Counted from the first letter of the stretch, positions 7,845 to 16,230 are shown. The stretch: DNA of 64,000 nucleotides from Caldalkalibacillus salinus (GCF_016745835.1 NZ_JAERVL010000017.1:1-64000), one strand, 5' to 3'. The notes: generated from the sequence alone by a model not told the origin. A program made the numbers and translations.

Positions 7845-9101
7845 TTAGAATTGGAAATCTCCATCTTTCATTAGTAGGACTTCAGTTCCACCTTCTTTAA
7901 TACCCACTACTTTCATATCATCGGTACCAAAGGCCACATTGACTAACAGGAGGGAAGTATTAAGTCCTGCTTCCTTCAACTCTTTCACCGATAGGTTGCT
8001 GCCATTTTGAAGGTTGGAAGGGGAGGCGTTTCCGATTCCAATATGGCAGGCCGTATTTTCATCAAACAAGGTGTTGTAAAAGAGAGTATCCGCCTGAGAA
8101 AGAGGAGAATTGTTAGAGACCAAAGCAATTTCACCTAAATAATGTGAACCTTCCTCTGTTTCGATGAGACTTTGTAACGCTTCTTGCCCAGTGGCGGCAT
8201 AATAGGCAGTAATCCGTCCATCTTTAAAGGTTAGGTAAAAATCATCGATGACACTTCCCCCATAGATAAGCGGTTTAGTGGCTACTAGTTTGCCATTTAC
8301 CTCATTTTTATGAGGAGCAGAAAATATTTCCTCCGTGGGAATGTTCGGAAAGAACGGTATTCCCTTTTTATCTATAACACCCCCTCCGATAAAGAGGTGG
8401 TTTTTAGGCATGCCGACTAATAAATCAGTTCCTCGGCTATTTGTAAAATGCAGGGCTTCAAACTGGCTGTCGTTTAGAAACTTTTTTCGGGACTCGAAGG
8501 CTCTGTCATGATTTTCCCAGTCTTTTATAGGATTTTTTCCGTCTGCCCGAGCTCCACGTAAGATTAATTGCCATAACGATTGCAGGGCTTCTTCTTTACT
8601 TAAGTGAGGAAATACTTTAGTTGCCCATGTGAAGGACGGAACAGCTAGAAGACACCAGCGTACCTCGTGGGATCTAATCTTTGCGTAATAATCCTTCAAT
8701 TTGGTGCGAGAGGCCTTTTGGAAGCGGCTCATCCGTTCTGTGGAAACATCCTTAAAGGCATCTAAGTTTTCAGAAATAATATGGATGTAAGCAGCACCCG
8801 CATCGTCCCACTCCTTAAAGCGAGCGTACTGCCAGTTGGGAAAGTGATCGATGGCATCATCTGCTGCATTTAAATAAAATTCTTTGGTAGACTGTTCATC
8901 TGTCCAATCCATAACTACATTTGAAGCCCCCACCTCATAGGCTGCTGTTTGGATTAGACGTGCAAACGTTGCATTTTTTATGTCACTATGAATAATCACT
9001 AATTGATTCTTTTGCACATTTACACCAGCTCGTACTGCAAGCTCTGCATACTTTATCAACTGTTCTTCGCTAACAAGCTCATATATCCCTTTAATCATCA
9101 C
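7845..9101 (-). CDS. M29-family aminopeptidase homologue, two metal ligands missing
   Basis: At 418 residues this is the usual length of AmpS/PepS-type M29 aminopeptidases and aligns end to end with the family pattern. The glutamate ligands are visible in 'PTEEIFSAP' and 'LGEIALV', and a histidine in 'TACHIGIGNA'. The final family motif, usually N-(T/E)-S-x-x-H-V-D-F-M-I-G, reads NTSLLLVNVAFG here, so the expected His and Asp ligands are Leu386 and Asn388. Either the enzyme is inactive or it binds one metal only. The reading frame is intact, suggesting a kept, changed function. The GTG start at 9101 has AGGAG seven bases upstream; an ATG follows directly. Confidence 0.85.
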   Translation of the reverse strand: MMIKGIYELVSEEQLIKYAELAVRAGVNVQKNQLVIIHSDIKNATFARLIQTAAYEVGASNVVMDWTDEQSTKEFYLNAADDAIDHFPNWQYARFKEWDDAGAAYIHIISENLDAFKDVSTERMSRFQKASRTKLKDYYAKIRSHEVRWCLLAVPSFTWATKVFPHLSKEEALQSLWQLILRGARADGKNPIKDWENHDRAFESRKKFLNDSQFEALHFTNSRGTDLLVGMPKNHLFIGGGVIDKKGIPFFPNIPTEEIFSAPHKNEVNGKLVATKPLIYGGSVIDDFYLTFKDGRITAYYAATGQEALQSLIETEEGSHYLGEIALVSNNSPLSQADTLFYNTLFDENTACHIGIGNASPSNLQNGSNLSVKELKEAGLNTSLLLVNVAFGTDDMKVVGIKEGGTEVLLMKDGDFQF

Positions 9102-9274
9102 ACACTAGCTCCTAACTTTTTTTATTCCTTTATAAACAGAAAAACTTCAATTAACTAAGCTAATTTCATTAATGGAGTTATAATAAAAGTACAAGAATAA
9201 CATACACACATTGATAATCGAGTTCAAGAAAAATTAGGCTATCACTTTTCCATAAAGTTTTGGAAAGAGACAGC

Positions 9275-9496
9275 CTAATTTTTTAATTGTTTTATTATGA
9301 TTTTTTTCATTTTTATATGATTTGTAGACATGCTGATTACCTCTTTAATGCGGATAATCTCCAAGGTATAATTCTCTATATGACCGAATACGGGAATTTC
9401 TAAATCGTTTGTGTAATCTCTACTTATCACTTGATACCCCATATCCTTCCACATTTCTATAGACTCTTTCAATATTTTGGGCAGATTGCACTTCAT
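9275..9496 (-). CDS. Short uncharacterised ORF
   Basis: A 73-residue frame without recognised motifs, basic at its C-terminus. The frame stays open upstream of the ATG back to a stop at 9532, and that part overlaps the end of the preceding gene. It could therefore be translated by coupling, or be the tail of a longer broken gene. There is no ribosome site before the ATG. Low confidence that it is a real gene. Confidence 0.35.
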   Translation of the reverse strand: MKCNLPKILKESIEMWKDMGYQVISRDYTNDLEIPVFGHIENYTLEIIRIKEVISMSTNHIKMKKIIIKQLKN

Positions 9497-9525
9497 AATC
9501 GATGCTGGCTCTACCCCATAAACAG

Positions 9526-10098
9526 CTATTCGTTATCCGTTAATGATATGGGGACGCTTATAGAATCAGTACCGACAATCTTTGTGCCGTTTTTTTCATC
9601 GGAACCCACCGAAACCGAAATATTAAATGTCTCAGACGGGTTGATGACATTTTGATCAGGAACGATATCAATGACAAGCGTTCCTGTTCCTCCTCCCGTA
9701 TCTCTTCCAACTTCTATAAAAGCGTTCCTTTCATGTTCCTCAGTAGTCCATGTCGATACATAGTCCCTAGGTTTTGATTGCGTTTCGTTTGCTGTAAAGC
9801 TACTTTTAATATTGGAAATATACCATTTGTCAGGGACATAGAAAGCAACACCACCCCAGTCATTTGGGTCGATCTCAATCGAAGCAACAATCTGTACATG
9901 CTCAGGTATTCCTTCTTCTCCCCTAATAAATACCGTTCCTTTTACTGATGTATTCAAATCTGTAGAATCGGTATTGACGCTAAAATCTCTAATTTGATCG
10001 ACCTTTTCGTTGACTGCCGTATCATGAACAAGGTTTTCTTTAATTGATATGAGCAGAAAAAGAATAGTCGACACAGTGATTATCAATACAATAAGCAA
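9526..10098 (-). CDS. Membrane-anchored beta-rich protein, unknown
   Basis: The 190-residue frame begins with a hydrophobic anchor (about residues 1-17) and continues as an extracellular domain. That domain has repeated beta strands, a 'GGVAFYVPDKWYISNI' segment and a glycine run (GGGTG) before 'LVIDIVP'. The pattern suggests a small adhesin-like or Ig-like fold; no family is recognised. The start is uncertain. TTG at 10098 lacks a ribosome site, and extending the frame upstream adds IKARY, the basic end expected before the anchor, preceded by GAAGG. That would need an ATT start near 10116 or an upstream frameshift. Confidence 0.6.
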   Translation of the reverse strand: MLIVLIITVSTILFLLISIKENLVHDTAVNEKVDQIRDFSVNTDSTDLNTSVKGTVFIRGEEGIPEHVQIVASIEIDPNDWGGVAFYVPDKWYISNIKSSFTANETQSKPRDYVSTWTTEEHERNAFIEVGRDTGGGTGTLVIDIVPDQNVINPSETFNISVSVGSDEKNGTKIVGTDSISVPISLTDNE

Positions 10099-10281
10099 AA
10101 TGTATCTCGCTTTAATACATATCCGACCTTCTTTTCTTTATATTTATATCATCGAAATATACTCCTATAAAAGCAGAGCTGACTACCTATAGTTACTACC
10201 TAAATAGCTTGGTAGGAGCCCTTCTCTATCTGTCATTTCTTCTTTTTTTCTAAGGGCTTGTTAATCTCTAGCTGGTTTTAT

Positions 10282-10737
10282 TTAGTAATATTCAACAAAT
10301 TGTTCTTCTGATATGACCTCTAATCCGTTTCTTTTAAGTAATGCGGAGGTCACGCCATTTCCAGCGATTTTCTTCCCCTGAAATTCTCCATTATAGATCA
10401 TTGTACTTCCGCAGGATGGGCTATTTTCCTTGAGAACGACTATTGTTGCGTTAATGTCTTTGGCTTTTTCTAATGTGGCATAAGCGCCTTTGATGTAAAG
10501 TTCGGTTACATCATTACCTGATCTTTCAACAACTTTAGCTCTTCCATCTAATACGTCATATCCGTCTCCACCTACGATTTCAGCTGGTTCTCTTGGAACT
10601 GAAAATCCCCCGAGTAACTCGGGGCATATCGTCGTCATTTTATTCTCATCTACTCGTTTACTAATCTTTTCATTTAGACTATGCGTACCATTATACCGTA
10701 CCTCTTGTCCGGCTAAACAAGAACTCACCAATATCAT
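10282..10737 (-). CDS. DUF523 family protein
   Basis: A 151-residue cytoplasmic protein with the hallmark DUF523 motifs: N-terminal 'SSCLAGQEVRYNG', 'CPELLGGFSVPREPAEI', and 'LKENSPSCGS' near residue 110. The conserved cysteines (Cys8, the CPE cysteine and the PSCG cysteine) suggest metal or cluster binding, but the biochemical role of the family is not established. I start it at the ATG at 10737 because GAGGTGG lies 7 bases upstream and the N-terminus then matches the family. The upstream TTG at 10752 lies within the ribosome site. A perfect 26-bp palindrome lies 67 bases upstream. Confidence 0.85.
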   Translation of the reverse strand: MILVSSCLAGQEVRYNGTHSLNEKISKRVDENKMTTICPELLGGFSVPREPAEIVGGDGYDVLDGRAKVVERSGNDVTELYIKGAYATLEKAKDINATIVVLKENSPSCGSTMIYNGEFQGKKIAGNGVTSALLKRNGLEVISEEQFVEYY

Positions 10738-10803
10738 CTGATACCACCTCAACTCGTTTAATTTCCCAATATTAGATCGGTCATCTTCATCTGAGGTTTG
10801 TCT

Positions 10804-10829
10804 GGTGTAAAGGTCATGACCTTTACACC
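10804..10829. promoter_or_regulatory. Perfect 26-bp palindrome upstream of the DUF523 gene
   Basis: GGTGTAAAGGTCA (10804-10816) is followed without a spacer by its exact reverse complement (10817-10829). There is no U-run on either side, so it is not a standard terminator. It lies between the end of the small lipoprotein gene (10907) and the DUF523 start (10737). A dimeric repressor or activator site controlling the DUF523 gene is the best guess. Confidence 0.6.
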
Positions 10830-10906
10830 GTGTTCATGTCTTAAAAATCATCTTTATGCATCATTTGACTACCATTTTACCAAAATTAAAATCGTAATCC
10901 TCTTGT

Positions 10907-11062
10907 CTATAATAGCTTCGTATGATGCTCTACAGCGATGTCCATGGGTTCAGACGCATACGCTCTATTTGTTTCATCAGAGGAACACCCCATTAACGCA
11001 AGGGTTAAGCATAATAATATTAAGCCCATTAAAGCCACTCGCTTATTAAAAATAATGACCAC
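10907..11062 (-). CDS. Very small lipoprotein at the end of the two-component operon
   Basis: A frame of about 51 residues encodes a basic end (NKR), a hydrophobic core (about 12-23) and lipobox ALMGC, then only about 25 polar residues. It begins 19 bases after the response-regulator stop. GAGAGGGTGG lies just before or over the GTG at 11062. Alternative starts are GTG 11038 and ATG 11029, so the exact N-terminus is unsure. No homologue is recognised. Its place in the operon suggests a role with the ABC or sensor proteins at the membrane. Confidence 0.5.
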   Translation of the reverse strand: MVIIFNKRVALMGLILLCLTLALMGCSSDETNRAYASEPMDIAVEHHTKLL

Positions 11063-11081
11063 CCTCTCATGTTTAGTTAAT

Positions 11082-11777
11082 CTACACCATAAACCTGTAT
11101 CCCGCACCCCACACGGTGCTAATATACTGGGGCTTGGATGGGTTCTCCTCAATTTTCTCCCTGATTCGGGCAATATGTACGGTTACTGTTGAGGCATCGC
11201 CAAGTGCATCCATCCCCCAGATTCGATCAAAAAGCTCTTCCTTATTAAAAACCCGATTAGCATTTTCGAACAGAAACAGAAGCAGGTCGAATTCCTTATG
11301 CGCCAACGATACTTCCTCCCCATTCACAAATACCCTTCTGGAATCCTTATGAATCTCTAAACCCCTGACCTGTATCATGCTGCCTTGATCCACTCCGCCA
11401 AACCGTTCCTTCATCCGATCAAACTTATTGAGGTGTGCCTTTACCCGCGCAACCAGTTCAGCTGCACTGAACGGTTTTGTGATGTAGTCATCGGCACCGA
11501 GACCCAGGCCGTTCACTTTATATATTTCTTCCGTCCTGGCCGACACGAGGAGCACGGGAATGTCTTCCTTCTCACGGATTGTTTTCAATACATCAAAGCC
11601 GTCCATCTCCGGTAGCATAATGTCCAGGATGATGAGATCAAACGATGCTTCCTGAAGCGCTTGTAAGCTATCAGGGCCATTGTTTACTATTTTGACGGAA
11701 AAACCGCTGAGCTCCAGATAATCCTTTTGCAGTTTGGCTATACTTTGATCGTCCTCAACAATCAGTATGTTTCTCAT
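11082..11777 (-). CDS. OmpR/PhoB-family response regulator
   Basis: A 231-residue regulator. The receiver domain (1-~115) has acidic pocket residues in 'VEDD', phospho-acceptor Asp52 in 'LDIMLPEMDG', Thr/Ser of 'LLVSART' and Lys of 'YITKPF'. The C-terminal winged helix (~135-230) has the 'KEFDLLLFLFENANRVFNKEELFDRIWG' helix pair (residues about 163-190) and 'STVTVHIARIREKI' recognition helix typical of OmpR/PhoB. It lies 19 bases after the histidine kinase gene, its evident partner, and downstream of an ABC-2 transporter pair, the arrangement of bacitracin or lantibiotic response modules. GGGGGTTAAGGG precedes the ATG. Confidence 0.92.
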   Translation of the reverse strand: MRNILIVEDDQSIAKLQKDYLELSGFSVKIVNNGPDSLQALQEASFDLIILDIMLPEMDGFDVLKTIREKEDIPVLLVSARTEEIYKVNGLGLGADDYITKPFSAAELVARVKAHLNKFDRMKERFGGVDQGSMIQVRGLEIHKDSRRVFVNGEEVSLAHKEFDLLLFLFENANRVFNKEELFDRIWGMDALGDASTVTVHIARIREKIEENPSKPQYISTVWGAGYRFMV

Positions 11778-11796
11778 CCCTTAACCCCCACAAGCA

Positions 11797-13230
11797 CTAA
11801 TACTTTTTTAGAGATATCATGATACGGGTGCCTTCTTCTACGGCACTTTGAACCCATATTTTACCTTCATGCCCCTCTACAATTTGCTTCGCAATCGCCA
11901 GTCCAAGACCGCTGCCGTTTGCACTCTTTCTTGACGGATCAACACGATAAAACTTCTCAAAAATATGCGGGAGGTCATCCTCAGGTATGCCTTTGCCATT
12001 ATCCCTAATTTCAATGATGGCGGAATTCCGGGTTTCTCTTAAGAGGATATCGACCTGTCCCTCCGTCTTTTCCATGTACTTCTTCGCATTATCTAGAATG
12101 TTTTGAATGACCCTTTTAAACCTTTCACGATCAATGAAAACAAAGACCTTATTCTTTAACTCACGGGTCAGTGCAAGTTTGATATGAGCCTGTTCATATT
12201 CATAGCGATGGTCATAAACACAATCCTCGAAGTACCCTTCCAGATCTGTTTTTTCCAGATGATAAGGGATTTGGTTTAAATCCAGCTTGGAGTACAATAG
12301 GAGATCGTCGATCATACTGTTGACCATAACCGCCTTTGACGATGCCGTTTCCAGGTATTCCTCCATTTTCTCAGGTGTTGTGGCTACACCATCGGTAATC
12401 CCTTTGATATAACCAATAATGGACGTCACTGGGGTCTTTAAGTCGTGCGAGATACTAGAGACCAAAAACTTTCTGTTCTCATCGTATTTCTGTTGTAAGT
12501 AAACGGACTCTTTTAATTTTATCCTCATGAGCTCGAGCGTCCGGCTCAGTTCCCTGACCTCACCTTCACCATCTTCTGCGATCCCCCAGTTTAGATCGCC
12601 TTCACTGATTCTAATGGCGGCATCCTTTAGTCTGGAAACTGGCGTGATGATGCCTTTTGAGAACCGGTAGGAAACCCAAAAATTCATGATCAGAAAAGTC
12701 AGGATAAAAATACCAACTGTAAAAATACCAAGTACGAGGTAGAAGCCTGTATTGAACTTGATAGGCGCTAGCATTAACAAGGTCCCCGTCTCTCCAGAAC
12801 GGAGAGGATAGTCCGCTCTCGTATACATAAAGGTGTCGCCATTTATATCTAACGTTTCAAAGTCAGACGTATTGTCAGATAGCATTAAACTTCTTTCAAT
12901 GTCTATGTCATTTAACGTTTTTGTCGCGAATAATACGTCTCTATTTTTTAAAATAATGGCATGTGCCCCTAAAGCTCTAACACGGCTGGACAGCTCCTCC
13001 TGATACTGTGTAACAAGCAGTTGTTCGAACTCTAATGTCAGCACTTCTCTCTTAATCTCACTCAGTCCCGACCTGACTTCAAACATCTTTTTCATTTCGT
13101 TGGTCACCATTTCAGTGCTAAACAATGTCGTATAAGCGGCAACAAATATAAGCACAGCTAACACGGTAATCGCAACCGAAACCAGTACTGTCAGCACGTT
13201 CATGGCAAAAAATCGTTTGGCTAATTGCAT
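11797..13230 (-). CDS. Sensor histidine kinase
   Basis: 477 residues: membrane segment ~11-34, extracytoplasmic sensor ~35-160, second membrane segment ~163-187, then HAMP (~188-240). HisKA follows with phospho-acceptor His262 in 'SISHDLKTP'. The HATPase_c domain has its N box near 'QNILDNAKKY', G1 'DNGKGIPEDD', F box 'FEKFYRVD' and G2 'GSGLGLAIAKQI'. All catalytic boxes are intact. It should phosphorylate the response regulator encoded 19 bases downstream. AAAGG lies 8 bases before the ATG. A phased array of ATCTC repeats occupies the space before the gene and may be where the regulator acts. Confidence 0.93.
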   Translation of the reverse strand: MQLAKRFFAMNVLTVLVSVAITVLAVLIFVAAYTTLFSTEMVTNEMKKMFEVRSGLSEIKREVLTLEFEQLLVTQYQEELSSRVRALGAHAIILKNRDVLFATKTLNDIDIERSLMLSDNTSDFETLDINGDTFMYTRADYPLRSGETGTLLMLAPIKFNTGFYLVLGIFTVGIFILTFLIMNFWVSYRFSKGIITPVSRLKDAAIRISEGDLNWGIAEDGEGEVRELSRTLELMRIKLKESVYLQQKYDENRKFLVSSISHDLKTPVTSIIGYIKGITDGVATTPEKMEEYLETASSKAVMVNSMIDDLLLYSKLDLNQIPYHLEKTDLEGYFEDCVYDHRYEYEQAHIKLALTRELKNKVFVFIDRERFKRVIQNILDNAKKYMEKTEGQVDILLRETRNSAIIEIRDNGKGIPEDDLPHIFEKFYRVDPSRKSANGSGLGLAIAKQIVEGHEGKIWVQSAVEEGTRIMISLKKY

Positions 13231-13267
13231 AAGTATGACCTTTCTATTCTATAAGTACCCTCTATAT

Positions 13268-13339
13268 ATCTCATGTCTTATAAATCCCAAATCTCTTATA
13301 AATTTCGTATAAATCTCTTGTATACTTCTTACATATCTC
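13268..13339. promoter_or_regulatory. Four phased ATCTC direct repeats before the sensor-kinase gene
   Basis: ATCTC(T/A)T-type units start at 13268, 13291, 13313 and 13335, spaced 23, 22 and 22 bases, i.e. two helical turns apart. Each is followed by an AT-rich 'TATAAAT'-like half in the first three copies. They fill the gap between the permease gene end (13341) and the kinase start (13230). Same-face direct repeats are the usual target of OmpR-family regulators, so autoregulation is likely. Confidence 0.55.
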
Positions 13340-13340
13340 T

Positions 13341-14093
13341 TTAAAGTTCTCTTCGGTCGAACAAATAATAACCTGCGGTAAATAGCATTATACCATACCC
13401 TAACATTATGAGAAGCTGGCGAAGAATTTTAAACTCGTTCACGTTTTCAGAAATCCATAGCATATACCAATCAAACTTGGAGGTGATGAGAAAGCTAGAA
13501 AAATTGGTAAACAAAATGTCCAGTACGTTAAACCCGATAAAGAGAAGAACGGCTAGAAAGAATACAGCAATACCTCCTCGAAGGATATTGGAAAGCAAGA
13601 CCACAAGGAGCGTAAAAACAAAAACAGGTAAAAATGTGGCCAAATAGGCCATGATGACCTTTATGACCCCCATCAAGCTAAAGGATGAAGGATTAAAGAG
13701 CAGTCCGGCTAGCAAGGCTAGAATCATGACAAACATCAGATTTGCCATGATGAACAAGGCAATGTTGAGTATTTTAGCGCTAAATACACCGAATCTTGAA
13801 ACCGGCCGGGTAAGCGTTATTTTCATCGTATTAGATGAAAACTCGCCGTTAAACATATCGATGGCCACAAAAGTGGCAAAAAGAGGAAGTAACGTATAAG
13901 CGAATACCGCGAGCACCACGAGAGGAAATTCTGTGCTCCCTACAACTCTCAATCCGAAGCCATGCTTGATTGCAGATACGGCAATTTGGCCGATGATAAC
14001 AGCAAGAATAGATAAAATAGCGGCCGCCATCAGCTTCTTCTTTTTGAACAACTTAACAGTTTCATTGATAAATGCGGCTTTAAACCCTACCAT
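13341..14093 (-). CDS. ABC-2 type transporter permease
   Basis: 250 residues with six predicted membrane segments and the 'DMFNGEFSSNTMKITLTRPVSR' amphipathic cytoplasmic stretch (residues about 82-103, split by family as the coupling region) seen in BcrB/NatB-like ABC-2 permeases. The first 15 residues are cytoplasmic. The gene overlaps the ATPase gene by 14 bases, so the two are translationally coupled and form one transporter. Such pairs next to a two-component system usually export or expel antimicrobial peptides or shape the cell envelope; the substrate cannot be read from sequence. Confidence 0.88.
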   Translation of the reverse strand: MVGFKAAFINETVKLFKKKKLMAAAILSILAVIIGQIAVSAIKHGFGLRVVGSTEFPLVVLAVFAYTLLPLFATFVAIDMFNGEFSSNTMKITLTRPVSRFGVFSAKILNIALFIMANLMFVMILALLAGLLFNPSSFSLMGVIKVIMAYLATFLPVFVFTLLVVLLSNILRGGIAVFFLAVLLFIGFNVLDILFTNFSSFLITSKFDWYMLWISENVNEFKILRQLLIMLGYGIMLFTAGYYLFDRREL

Positions 14094-14808
14094 TTCGATC
14101 GACCTCGCTCACATAATAGTTTTCCAGAGAAGCATAATTTTCAAGAATGTGCTGCGTCTTATCCACATTGACCAGCCTTCCACCATATATGACGCCGACT
14201 TTCGTACATGTCAATTCAACGTCATGAATTAAATGACTAGAGATGAAAAATGTTGTACCCTCTTCTTCGGCCAGTCGTTTGATCAGCTTGCGCATATCTA
14301 ACATGCCCTCGACATCCAGTCCATTGAGAGGCTCATCTAATATTAACAGTTTGGGCTTAGAAAGCATTGCTGCCGCTAATCCAAGTCTTTGTTTCATCCC
14401 CAGCGAAAATCTTCTGGACTTCTCATTTTTATATCTTGATAAACCGGTCATTTCCAGACATTCGTTGACCCTCTGCTCGTCAACGTGAGGATAATACCTG
14501 GCAAACATCTTGAGATTGTCATACGCCGTTAAATAAGGATAGGACTCCGCTGTCTCGATCATACAGCCGACGTGTTCCATCGCTTCTACATAGTGCTCTA
14601 AAATGCTATAGCCATAAATCTTCACGTCACCAAGGTCCGGTTTCATGAGGCCCGTCATGATTTTCATCGCCGTTGTCTTTCCTGCACCGTTTGGACCTAG
14701 AAAACCGAATATATCTCCTTGGTCGACTTCTAAATTCAAATCGCTAATCCCTCTGCCGTTGTCATACATTTTGGTCAGACTTGTGATTTCTATCGCTTTA
14801 TTTGACAA
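14080..14808 (-). CDS. ABC transporter ATPase (BcrA/NatA-like)
   Basis: About 242 residues with Walker A GPNGAGKTT, Q-loop region around 'CMIETAESYPYLTA', signature 'FSLGMKQRLGLAAAML', Walker B 'LLILDEPLNGLD' and switch histidine in 'ISSHLIHD'. The short length and lack of a permease domain fit the DrrA/BcrA class paired with the ABC-2 permease encoded next. The TTG at 14808 lies 9 bases from GGAGG. The ATG at 14817 directly abuts GGAGG and is less likely. A strong 12-bp hairpin separates it from the upstream secreted-protein gene, suggesting unequal expression of the two. Confidence 0.9.
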   Translation of the reverse strand: MSNKAIEITSLTKMYDNGRGISDLNLEVDQGDIFGFLGPNGAGKTTAMKIMTGLMKPDLGDVKIYGYSILEHYVEAMEHVGCMIETAESYPYLTAYDNLKMFARYYPHVDEQRVNECLEMTGLSRYKNEKSRRFSLGMKQRLGLAAAMLSKPKLLILDEPLNGLDVEGMLDMRKLIKRLAEEEGTTFFISSHLIHDVELTCTKVGVIYGGRLVNVDKTQHILENYASLENYYVSEVDRNGRV

Positions 14809-14836
14809 TGATAACATCCTCCATTACATGAACTGT

Positions 14837-14863
14837 CCCTCAAGTGAAAGGTTCACTTGAGGG
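14837..14863 (-). promoter_or_regulatory. Strong intercistronic hairpin before the ABC genes
   Basis: CCCTCAAGTGAA (14837-14848) and TTCACTTGAGGG (14852-14863) form a perfect 12-bp stem with a 3-base loop, extended by flanking G-C pairs. It lies between the stop of the secreted-protein gene and the ribosome site of the ATPase gene, and no U-run follows. It is more likely an attenuator or RNA-processing/stability element than a full terminator. Confidence 0.6.
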
Positions 14864-14895
14864 GCACAAAGCTTTCTCTATTTGCACTTCAATAT

Positions 14896-16176
14896 TTACT
14901 CTTCAAACACTCGATTAAATTGTCCGTTGAAATATTCGTGATTCATGCCAGAATGGTACGAGTTCTCACCTGTGACCTCAATACCTAGATCGAGGTAAAC
15001 CTGACCTTTGTCACTTGGGTGAAGTGATCCTTGTTCCTCTTCTCCATTAGCATTTTGATAAGTAAAGAATGACATATGTTCGGACTCTTGAACATATTCA
15101 AATGTAAAGTCGTACGGTGTTTGAGGATAGTCGGATTCGTATTCAGGCTTCACCGTTTCGTAATACTTCCCAGTCACGGTTTTGTCTTCCACACTCGTGA
15201 TTTCAAGTGTTCTCTCTCCGATTTTTACGAACGCGCCATCTTTTTCAATTACGATATCGTTTTTGTATGTCCCCACGTGTTTACTATTAAAGCCAAAGGA
15301 ATCGTGGCTCACTCTCTCAACATCTTCACTTGTGAGGTCAGGCGCTGTAAATGTGGTGTTTCCAATGTCAGAAAGCTTGAAGACCACATCTAGTGATAAC
15401 TCATGCTGTGCACCACTATCGTCTTGACCGGAGAGGACCACTTGACCTGTCAAGTTTTCCAACAGCCCCGCTTCGTTTTCAATAGCTGTACCCGTTACAT
15501 TTTTGACAAAAATATCACTCGTGATTTCCGGGAGATTCCTATTTCTCTCCATATGTCTCTGATCGTTAATCATTTGCTTAACCCCGAATGAAGAGACAGC
15601 ATTGATGAGGGCAGGTACTTGCGCCTCAGACAGGTGACCTGAATACGCTCGTCCGCCGTCAGGTGTGTCTTCAAATTGAACATAATCTTTCAGATTGCCC
15701 ACCACAGCATCAGCGATCTTCTCCATCTCCGCTGCGCCATCCTCGTTAAAAGGGTTTGTAAAGATATTTTTTCGGTTTCCTCTATCAAAATCATCATCGT
15801 ATTCTGTCACATAATATCTGTCGTCTGTATTGTTCTTCCAAACTGACATCTCCTGATCATAATATCTGTAGTGGCGTGTTGTCTCACCATTTGAGTATTG
15901 GGTGACTGATGTTTCTTCAGACGCTTGATTTTCGTTATCAATTTTATGATAAATAGAGCTCTCAAACAGTGTTTGATCATTATCTTTTAACGTCACCAGC
16001 ATCTCGATCGTATAGTTGTCTAGGTCCTCCTCCATTTGAGCAGCTGTGCCTTTTACGGTATGCTTTAACCGATCATATCCGGTACCCAGCGCCATATCGG
16101 CAAAAGCTGTGGACACGAACATACAGGCGCCAACCGTAAATGAAAGGACGGTCAGCGTTGATTTTTTAAATTTCAT
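14896..16176 (-). CDS. Secreted protein of unknown function, linked to ABC/two-component genes
   Basis: A 426-residue exported protein. Residues 1-26 are a signal peptide with a basic start and AFA-type cleavage site. The mature part is polar and beta-rich with no cysteines apart from the signal. A segment repeatedly alternates charged and aromatic residues ('HYRYYDQEMSVWKN'), and the last third contains short strands ending in 'FNGQFNRVF'. No enzyme motif is recognised; the overall pattern recalls LolA-like or substrate-sensing lipoprotein folds, without real support. The ATG has AAAGGAGATG upstream. Its own promoter with a palindrome lies just before it. Being first in the ABC/two-component set, it may be a ligand-binding or envelope-sensing partner. 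Confidence 0.75.
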   Translation of the reverse strand: MKFKKSTLTVLSFTVGACMFVSTAFADMALGTGYDRLKHTVKGTAAQMEEDLDNYTIEMLVTLKDNDQTLFESSIYHKIDNENQASEETSVTQYSNGETTRHYRYYDQEMSVWKNNTDDRYYVTEYDDDFDRGNRKNIFTNPFNEDGAAEMEKIADAVVGNLKDYVQFEDTPDGGRAYSGHLSEAQVPALINAVSSFGVKQMINDQRHMERNRNLPEITSDIFVKNVTGTAIENEAGLLENLTGQVVLSGQDDSGAQHELSLDVVFKLSDIGNTTFTAPDLTSEDVERVSHDSFGFNSKHVGTYKNDIVIEKDGAFVKIGERTLEITSVEDKTVTGKYYETVKPEYESDYPQTPYDFTFEYVQESEHMSFFTYQNANGEEEQGSLHPSDKGQVYLDLGIEVTGENSYHSGMNHEYFNGQFNRVFEE

Positions 16177-16203
16177 TTTTTCATCTCCTTTTAATTTATA
16201 TTC

Positions 16204-16230
16204 GGAAACGTTTCCTTGCTTTTTATTATA
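16204..16230 (-). promoter_or_regulatory. Promoter -10 with overlapping 12-bp palindrome
   Basis: On the minus strand a consensus TATAAT lies at 16230-16225, about 50 bases before the gene at 16176. Immediately downstream, at the expected transcription start, is the perfect palindrome GGAAACGTTTCC (16204-16215). Its position fits an operator. It resembles, but does not meet, the CcpA cre consensus. No clear -35 is visible. Confidence 0.45.

Noticed and set aside
10098-10130. ATT start codon for the 190-residue anchored protein
   Set aside because: It would give a better signal anchor, but ATT starts are very rare. I kept the TTG coordinate and noted the doubt.
13408-13899. Plus-strand ORFs opposite the ABC permease, and many similar antisense ORFs across the NRPS/PKS genes
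   Set aside because: They are frame shadows of long, well-supported minus-strand genes and lack ribosome sites.
16204-16215. CcpA cre site
   Set aside because: The 12-bp palindrome lacks the TG...CA ends of the cre consensus. It is kept only as a general operator candidate.
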